Source: Candidatus Nitrosopumilus salarius BD31 (GTDB lineage Archaea; Thermoproteota; Nitrososphaeria; Nitrososphaerales; Nitrosopumilaceae). From it: 55,925 bases of DNA. Positions 51,554 to 55,925 of the stretch are shown here, piece by piece (position 1 is the first letter of the stretch; each line of letters opens with the position of its first letter). Under the pieces are notes generated by a model. The model was not told the DNA's origin. It did not search any database and worked only from the letters and a program-made list of their open reading frames with translations. The translations under genes and the position numbers were made by a program. The DNA is taken from assembly GCF_000242875.2 (NCBI RefSeq), contig NZ_AEXL02000138.1, forward strand, positions 1 through 55,925, written 5' to 3'.

Positions 51554-53632
51554 ATGGCAACTGAAGCTTTTGGATTACCATTTGAAGTTGGAACTCTTAG
51601 TGCTTGGTTAGTTTGGATTCTGCCATTTGCAGCAGCAATGATTATTCCTGGCGTTGGAAAACTATCAAAACATGCAACTGGTTATGTTGCAGTTGCATTT
51701 GCTTTGATGAGTGCTTTATCTGCAGCGACAATGATTCCTGTTGCTTTGGAAGCACATGAAATGCATCATCAAATTATGTGGATAGAGGCACTTGGACTTA
51801 AAGGAGGTGTATTGGCAGATCCACTTTCAATAATAATGTCAAACGTAGTTGGCTGGATTTCATTCCTCATTATGATTTACAGTACAGGATACATGAAAGG
51901 CGATAAGGACATTGCAAGATTCTGGTTCTGGATGATGTTCTTTATTGGTTCAATGCAATTGATTGTCTTATCGGATAACCTACTTCAAGTATTCTTTGGA
52001 TGGGAAGGTGTGGGACTTGCATCATACGCATTGATCAGCTTTTGGTATCGTGACAAAAAGAAAGATCATGTTGGTGTTGAAGGTAGAACTGTTCTTGGCA
52101 TGCTAGATTACTATTCACCAACACACGCTGGTATGAAGGCATTCATTATGACCAAAGTTGGTGATGTGATGATGATTGCAGGTATGCTTTTGATATTTTT
52201 GTTTGCAGGTACTTTTGGATTTAGAGAATTAATGGGTGATACTGAATGGGCAACTGCAATGGCTGCTCAAGGACTTTTAGTTCCTGCATTTGTTTTATTA
52301 TTTGGAGGAGCTGTCGGAAAATCGGCTCAATTCCCACTAAACGAATGGCTATTGGAAGCAATGACTGGCCCTACTGCAGTATCTGCTCTTATTCACGCAG
52401 CAACAATGGTCAAAGCAGGCGTGTTCTTGGTAGCAAGAATTGGCCCACTTGTATTTGCATTAGGTGCTGCAGGAATCATGGCAGACCAATTCTTTGAGGT
52501 TGTTGCTTGGGTTGGAGCAATCACTGCATTATTACTTGCAACACAAGGCATGGTAAATCCTGAAATTAAGAAAGTTCTTGCTTATTCTACTGGTTCACAA
52601 ATTGGTTACATGATGATGGCATTAGGTGTTGCTGGATTGTCTCATCAATATGTTGATGGTTATACCGCAGGATTTTTCCATTTAATTTCACACGCAATGT
52701 TTAAAGCTTCATTGTTCATGGCAGCAGGTTCTTTGTTACATATTGTAGGTTCTAGATTTATGACCGATATGGGTGGTCTGAGAAAACAGATGAAGAAAAC
52801 ATATGCATTCATGTGGGCTGCTGGACTTGGTTTAATGGGCGCTCCATTTATCACAACAGGTTTCTGGAGTAAGGATGCAATATTTGCAGCGGTTTATGAA
52901 TCTGGAAATGAATGGGCATTGCCATTGTATGTAATTGCTGTACTCACTGCAGTAATCACAACATTTTACACTACTCGAATGATTGGAATGGTTTTCTTCG
53001 GAAAGAAGAGCAGACACATTGAAAAGATGGAAGAAGAAGGTCATCATATACATGAAGCATCATTGTCAATGTGGGTTCCATATGGAATTCTCGCAGTGCT
53101 CACTATTGGAATTGGTCTTATTGGATTATCCACCGAAGAAGGACTCCACCATGTATTTGTAGAATATCTTGAAGAATCTTTTGGCATTCACACTATACAT
53201 GTTGCAGCTGAAGAATCAATTCTTCCAGAATTCTTACAGGGCCTTAATCCCGTTGCATTAGGATCATCATTAGTTGCATTTTCAACTGGTATAGGATTGG
53301 GCTACATCTTCTATATTGGAAGATGGGTTGATCCTGTCAAATTCATTAATTCGAATATTTTCTTTTATGCAATACACAAAGTTATCTTAAACAGATGGTA
53401 TCTTAATGCCATAATCTATTGGTGTTTTGTAGTAGCACCATTGTGGTTGGCAAGAGGTATTTTCAGATACTTTGAAAAGACCGCTATTGATTATGGTATG
53501 AATGACGGGGTACAGAAAGCAGTTGGATGGGGCGCAAAAGTTATCCAAGGAACTCAAACTGGTGTATCACAATCATATCTATTCGTATTTGGAGCAGGAT
53601 TACTATTTGTAGTCCTGATATTGTTGATATAG
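51554..53632 (+). CDS. nuoL: Complex I subunit L, proton pump
   Basis: This is the largest antiporter-like subunit, at 692 residues. Conserved parts are FFGWEGVGLASYALISFWY, GGAVGKSAQFPLNEWLLEAM, GPTAVSALIHAATMVKAGVF and KKVLAYSTGSQIGYMMMALG. The C-terminal part contains the long lateral helix and a last membrane helix. It starts 3 bp after nuoM and ends 12 bp before nuoN. Confidence 0.95.
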   Translation: MATEAFGLPFEVGTLSAWLVWILPFAAAMIIPGVGKLSKHATGYVAVAFALMSALSAATMIPVALEAHEMHHQIMWIEALGLKGGVLADPLSIIMSNVVGWISFLIMIYSTGYMKGDKDIARFWFWMMFFIGSMQLIVLSDNLLQVFFGWEGVGLASYALISFWYRDKKKDHVGVEGRTVLGMLDYYSPTHAGMKAFIMTKVGDVMMIAGMLLIFLFAGTFGFRELMGDTEWATAMAAQGLLVPAFVLLFGGAVGKSAQFPLNEWLLEAMTGPTAVSALIHAATMVKAGVFLVARIGPLVFALGAAGIMADQFFEVVAWVGAITALLLATQGMVNPEIKKVLAYSTGSQIGYMMMALGVAGLSHQYVDGYTAGFFHLISHAMFKASLFMAAGSLLHIVGSRFMTDMGGLRKQMKKTYAFMWAAGLGLMGAPFITTGFWSKDAIFAAVYESGNEWALPLYVIAVLTAVITTFYTTRMIGMVFFGKKSRHIEKMEEEGHHIHEASLSMWVPYGILAVLTIGIGLIGLSTEEGLHHVFVEYLEESFGIHTIHVAAEESILPEFLQGLNPVALGSSLVAFSTGIGLGYIFYIGRWVDPVKFINSNIFFYAIHKVILNRWYLNAIIYWCFVVAPLWLARGIFRYFEKTAIDYGMNDGVQKAVGWGAKVIQGTQTGVSQSYLFVFGAGLLFVVLILLI

Positions 53633-53644
53633 GAGATTGATGAG

Positions 53645-55129
53645 ATGTTAGAAATTACTTCAACCCCATTGGTCTTAATTGCAATCTTAGGAACTGTTGG
53701 CGTTTTACTTCCAATTATTAGTATTTCAAGAAAAGAGCAAGGCTCTAATTCATTTTATGCTATAATTGCATTTGCTGCATTAATTGTATCAGTTGCTTAT
53801 GTAGGCTATCAATTCATAAATGATAATGTATCCCCATCAGCTCTTTTCTCTCAAGATGTGGTGGTAGATGATGCATTTGGTGGATTCTTTGCAATAGCAA
53901 TGTTGATTGTTGCCCTCTTCACAACTGTTGGCTCTTTTAACTATATGCGAAAACAAAACTCGCCTGCTGTATACTATTCACTGATTTTACTTGCAACAAT
54001 TGGTATGGTGTTAGTTGCATATTCTACTGACTTGGTAATGTTGTTTGTTGCATGGGAACTCATGAGTATACCAACATACGTTTTAGTAGGATTTATGAAA
54101 AAGAATCCAAGCTCAAATGAGGCTGCTCTAAAATATTTCCTATTTGGTGCACTATCATCTGCAATCATAGTTTACGGAATTTCAATTTCATATGGACTAA
54201 CTGGCTCTACAAATATTGGTGAAGTCATTCAAGGATACTCTACACTTGATCCAACCTTATTCCCTCTTGCGTTACTCTCTGTTGGAATGTTTATTGCAGG
54301 ATTTGGATTCAAGATGGGACTTGTACCTTTCCATCAATGGCTTCCTGACACCTATGAAGGTGCTCCATCCCCCATTACTGCTTTGCTTGCAGCTGCAACA
54401 AAGAAAGCTGGTTTTGCGGCAACAATACGAGTTGTAGTTCTTGGAATGGTTGTTCTTAATCTTGATTGGACTTTAGCTCTAGGTGTTATTGCAGTGATGA
54501 CTATGACAATTGGAAATGTTGCTGCAATTATGCAAAAGAATCTCTCAAGAATGCTTGCATATTCTAGTATTGCCCACGCTGGATACATTTTGATTGGACT
54601 TGCAGTTGCACCTCACAGTTCACTTGGTTTACAAGGCTCTTTGTACCAAATAATGAATCATGCTATAATGAAAGGCGCTGCCTTTATTGCAATTGCAGGC
54701 ATTGTGACTACACTTGCAGTTACAAATATTGATAAACTAAAGGGGCTTGGAAGACGAATGCCAATAACTGCACTTGGTTTAGTGATTGCTTTATTTGCAT
54801 TAGCAGGAATCCCTCCACTCTCAGGATTTTGGAGTAAATTGATGTTATTTGGCAGTGCATTGGATGCTGGCTCTGTAATCTGGTGGGCACCATGGCTTGC
54901 AATTGCAGGTGTTCTTAACAGTGCATTGTCACTTGCTTACTATGGTTGGATTACAAGAAAGATGTACTTTGAAGGTGAAACAGAAAAGAGAGTTGCAGAA
55001 CCAAAATCAATTATTGCTGTGATGATCTTCTCAACAATCTTCTTGGTAGGATTTGGTGTATATCCAGATCCACTAATTAAATTTGTAGAATTTGCAACTC
55101 CAGTTATCAGTTTAGGACTTATGCCTTAA
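53645..55129 (+). CDS. nuoN: Complex I subunit N, proton pump
   Basis: This 494-residue antiporter-like pump shows MLFVAWELMSIPTYVLVGFM, FKMGLVPFHQWLPDTYEGAP and KNLSRMLAYSSIAHAGYILI. It is the last gene of nuoABCDHIJKMLN. No nuoE, nuoF or nuoG occurs before or after within the window, so the complex lacks the NADH-oxidising module, as in ammonia-oxidising archaea in general. It overlaps the convergent polyprenyl synthase stop by 11 nt. Confidence 0.94.
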   Translation: MLEITSTPLVLIAILGTVGVLLPIISISRKEQGSNSFYAIIAFAALIVSVAYVGYQFINDNVSPSALFSQDVVVDDAFGGFFAIAMLIVALFTTVGSFNYMRKQNSPAVYYSLILLATIGMVLVAYSTDLVMLFVAWELMSIPTYVLVGFMKKNPSSNEAALKYFLFGALSSAIIVYGISISYGLTGSTNIGEVIQGYSTLDPTLFPLALLSVGMFIAGFGFKMGLVPFHQWLPDTYEGAPSPITALLAAATKKAGFAATIRVVVLGMVVLNLDWTLALGVIAVMTMTIGNVAAIMQKNLSRMLAYSSIAHAGYILIGLAVAPHSSLGLQGSLYQIMNHAIMKGAAFIAIAGIVTTLAVTNIDKLKGLGRRMPITALGLVIALFALAGIPPLSGFWSKLMLFGSALDAGSVIWWAPWLAIAGVLNSALSLAYYGWITRKMYFEGETEKRVAEPKSIIAVMIFSTIFLVGFGVYPDPLIKFVEFATPVISLGLMP

Positions 55130-55925
55130 ACGAAGTAAACTTGATCAAATTATCTAAATTGGTTTTGGCGTTACTATCTGGTATTTTTCTTAATCCTTCT
55201 CTCGCTTTTTGAGCATATTCTTTTAGTAATTCTTCCATTTTATTAAAAACATCTCTTGGATCTGAACTTTTTTTGATTAGCAAATTAAACAACTTATCTT
55301 CATTTTTCCAATCCAGTAAATCATCTCTTATTTGATATGCAATTCCAATGTTTTTTCCATATTCAGTTAATGCCTCAATTTGTTCTTCAGTTCCATTTAC
55401 AATAATTGCCCCTATTCTAGCTGCAACTTCAAATGCTGTAGCAGTCTTGTATTCTATAACTTTGAGATAATCATCAAATGTAACATCCTCACTAGTCTCT
55501 AGTCGATTTTCAATCATTTCACCTTCACTCATTAGCATAGCAGTAGTGGCCAAATCTTTTGTAATTCTAGCATTGTCTAATCTAGAAGATATTGCAAGAA
55601 TTAATCCTAAAACAAAATCTCCTGTAAGGATACTGGTATTGTAACCGTATTTGATATGAAATGGATCCTTTTGTCTTCTCATAGTTTCATTATCGATAAT
55701 ATCATCATGAATGATAGATTCCATATGCAAAAATTCAACTGCACATGATGCTGCAAATGTATTTTCATCAATCTTCCCTACACTCTCAGCAGCCAAAGTC
55801 AAAATAATCGGTCTTATTCGTTTTCCACCCTCTAGAGAATACTTTAGTGGTTCAATGAATTCAGATTCAGAATATAAGGCAAGCTCATCTTCTAAAGCTT
55901 GATCTATTCTTTGAATGTACTTTCC
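55119..55925 (-). CDS. Polyprenyl (geranylgeranyl-type) diphosphate synthase, N-terminus cut by window edge
   Basis: This trans-isoprenyl diphosphate synthase makes precursors of archaeal lipids or quinones. The frame is open to the window edge, so the start lies beyond 55925; a TTG at 55802 is inside the fold and is not the start. Visible motifs are GGKRIRPIILTLAAES near the new N-terminus, the first Asp-rich motif HDDIIDNETMRR, the conserved KYGYNTSILTGDFVLG, and the second Asp-rich motif RDDLLDW. Product chain length cannot be decided from what is visible. Confidence 0.9.
   Translation of the reverse strand, partial: GKYIQRIDQALEDELALYSESEFIEPLKYSLEGGKRIRPIILTLAAESVGKIDENTFAASCAVEFLHMESIIHDDIIDNETMRRQKDPFHIKYGYNTSILTGDFVLGLILAISSRLDNARITKDLATTAMLMSEGEMIENRLETSEDVTFDDYLKVIEYKTATAFEVAARIGAIIVNGTEEQIEALTEYGKNIGIAYQIRDDLLDWKNEDKLFNLLIKKSSDPRDVFNKMEELLKEYAQKAREGLRKIPDSNAKTNLDNLIKFTSFKA

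Noticed and set aside
55119-55802. Polyprenyl synthase starting with TTG at 55802
   Set aside because: The conserved GGKRIRP segment lies upstream in the same frame, so the gene continues past the window edge.

Overview
The window is AT-rich archaeal DNA. It fits a marine ammonia-oxidising archaeon of the Nitrososphaerota (Thaumarchaeota), close to Nitrosopumilus or Nitrosarchaeum. The archaeal informational genes (aIF6, Alba, GINS, MCM, Hel308, both RFC subunits) sit beside a three-gene acyl-CoA carboxylase of the type used in the hydroxypropionate/hydroxybutyrate carbon cycle, an 11-gene complex I without NuoEFG, and Sulfolobus-like zinc-ferredoxin relatives. Many genes have a TATA box about 25-28 bp upstream of the start codon and so appear leaderless. 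I used this spacing to correct several starts.

Layout. Positions 1-9.7 kb are accessory: a membrane histidine kinase facing a lone receiver protein, a divergent regulator pair, a secreted sugar-dehydrogenase-like protein, a family-5 uracil-DNA glycosylase, a secreted acidic protein with Cys-containing repeats, a run of very small genes, a hairpin-rich intergenic region and an aldo/keto reductase. Positions 9.7-20.2 kb are informational: hisS, aIF6, two ferredoxins, tRNA-Ser, rfcS, then a tight GINS-mcm-hel308 operon running into a polyprenyl-phosphate sugar-1-phosphate transferase. Positions 20.2-25.5 kb hold a minus-strand run (nucleotide-sugar dehydrogenase and acetyltransferase pair, Trm112-like protein, branched-chain aminotransferase), a nucleotidyltransferase, a flavin reductase, tRNA-Ala, a HEAT protein and alba. 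Positions 25.5-33.5 kb carry a PEP-mutase-family lyase, an MFS transporter, a PadR regulator with a frameshift, sdhACDB, a MIP18-family protein and argH. Positions 33.5-44.7 kb carry tRNA-Lys, tRNA-Asp, a glutamyl-tRNA reductase with an altered active site, a second flavin reductase, an IMPase-family phosphatase, rfcL, the carboxylase and a peroxiredoxin. Positions 44.7-55.1 kb are nuoABCDHIJKMLN. A polyprenyl synthase runs off the right edge.

How it fits together. Complex I and succinate dehydrogenase feed the quinone pool. The two ferredoxins and two ferredoxin-NADP-reductase-like flavoproteins are plausible soluble partners of a complex I that lacks its NADH module. The carboxylase fixes bicarbonate for the carbon cycle. 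The replication genes include both clamp-loader subunits, the helicase and a GINS subunit.

The most interesting points are these. The PadR N-terminus lies in another frame, joined through a canonical A-AAA-AAC slippery heptamer. The PadR promoter has a tandem 12-bp repeat. HemA lacks its catalytic Cys. A secreted protein has six single-Cys repeats. There are two compact divergent promoters that each share one TATA box. A multi-hairpin intergenic segment lies near 8 kb.
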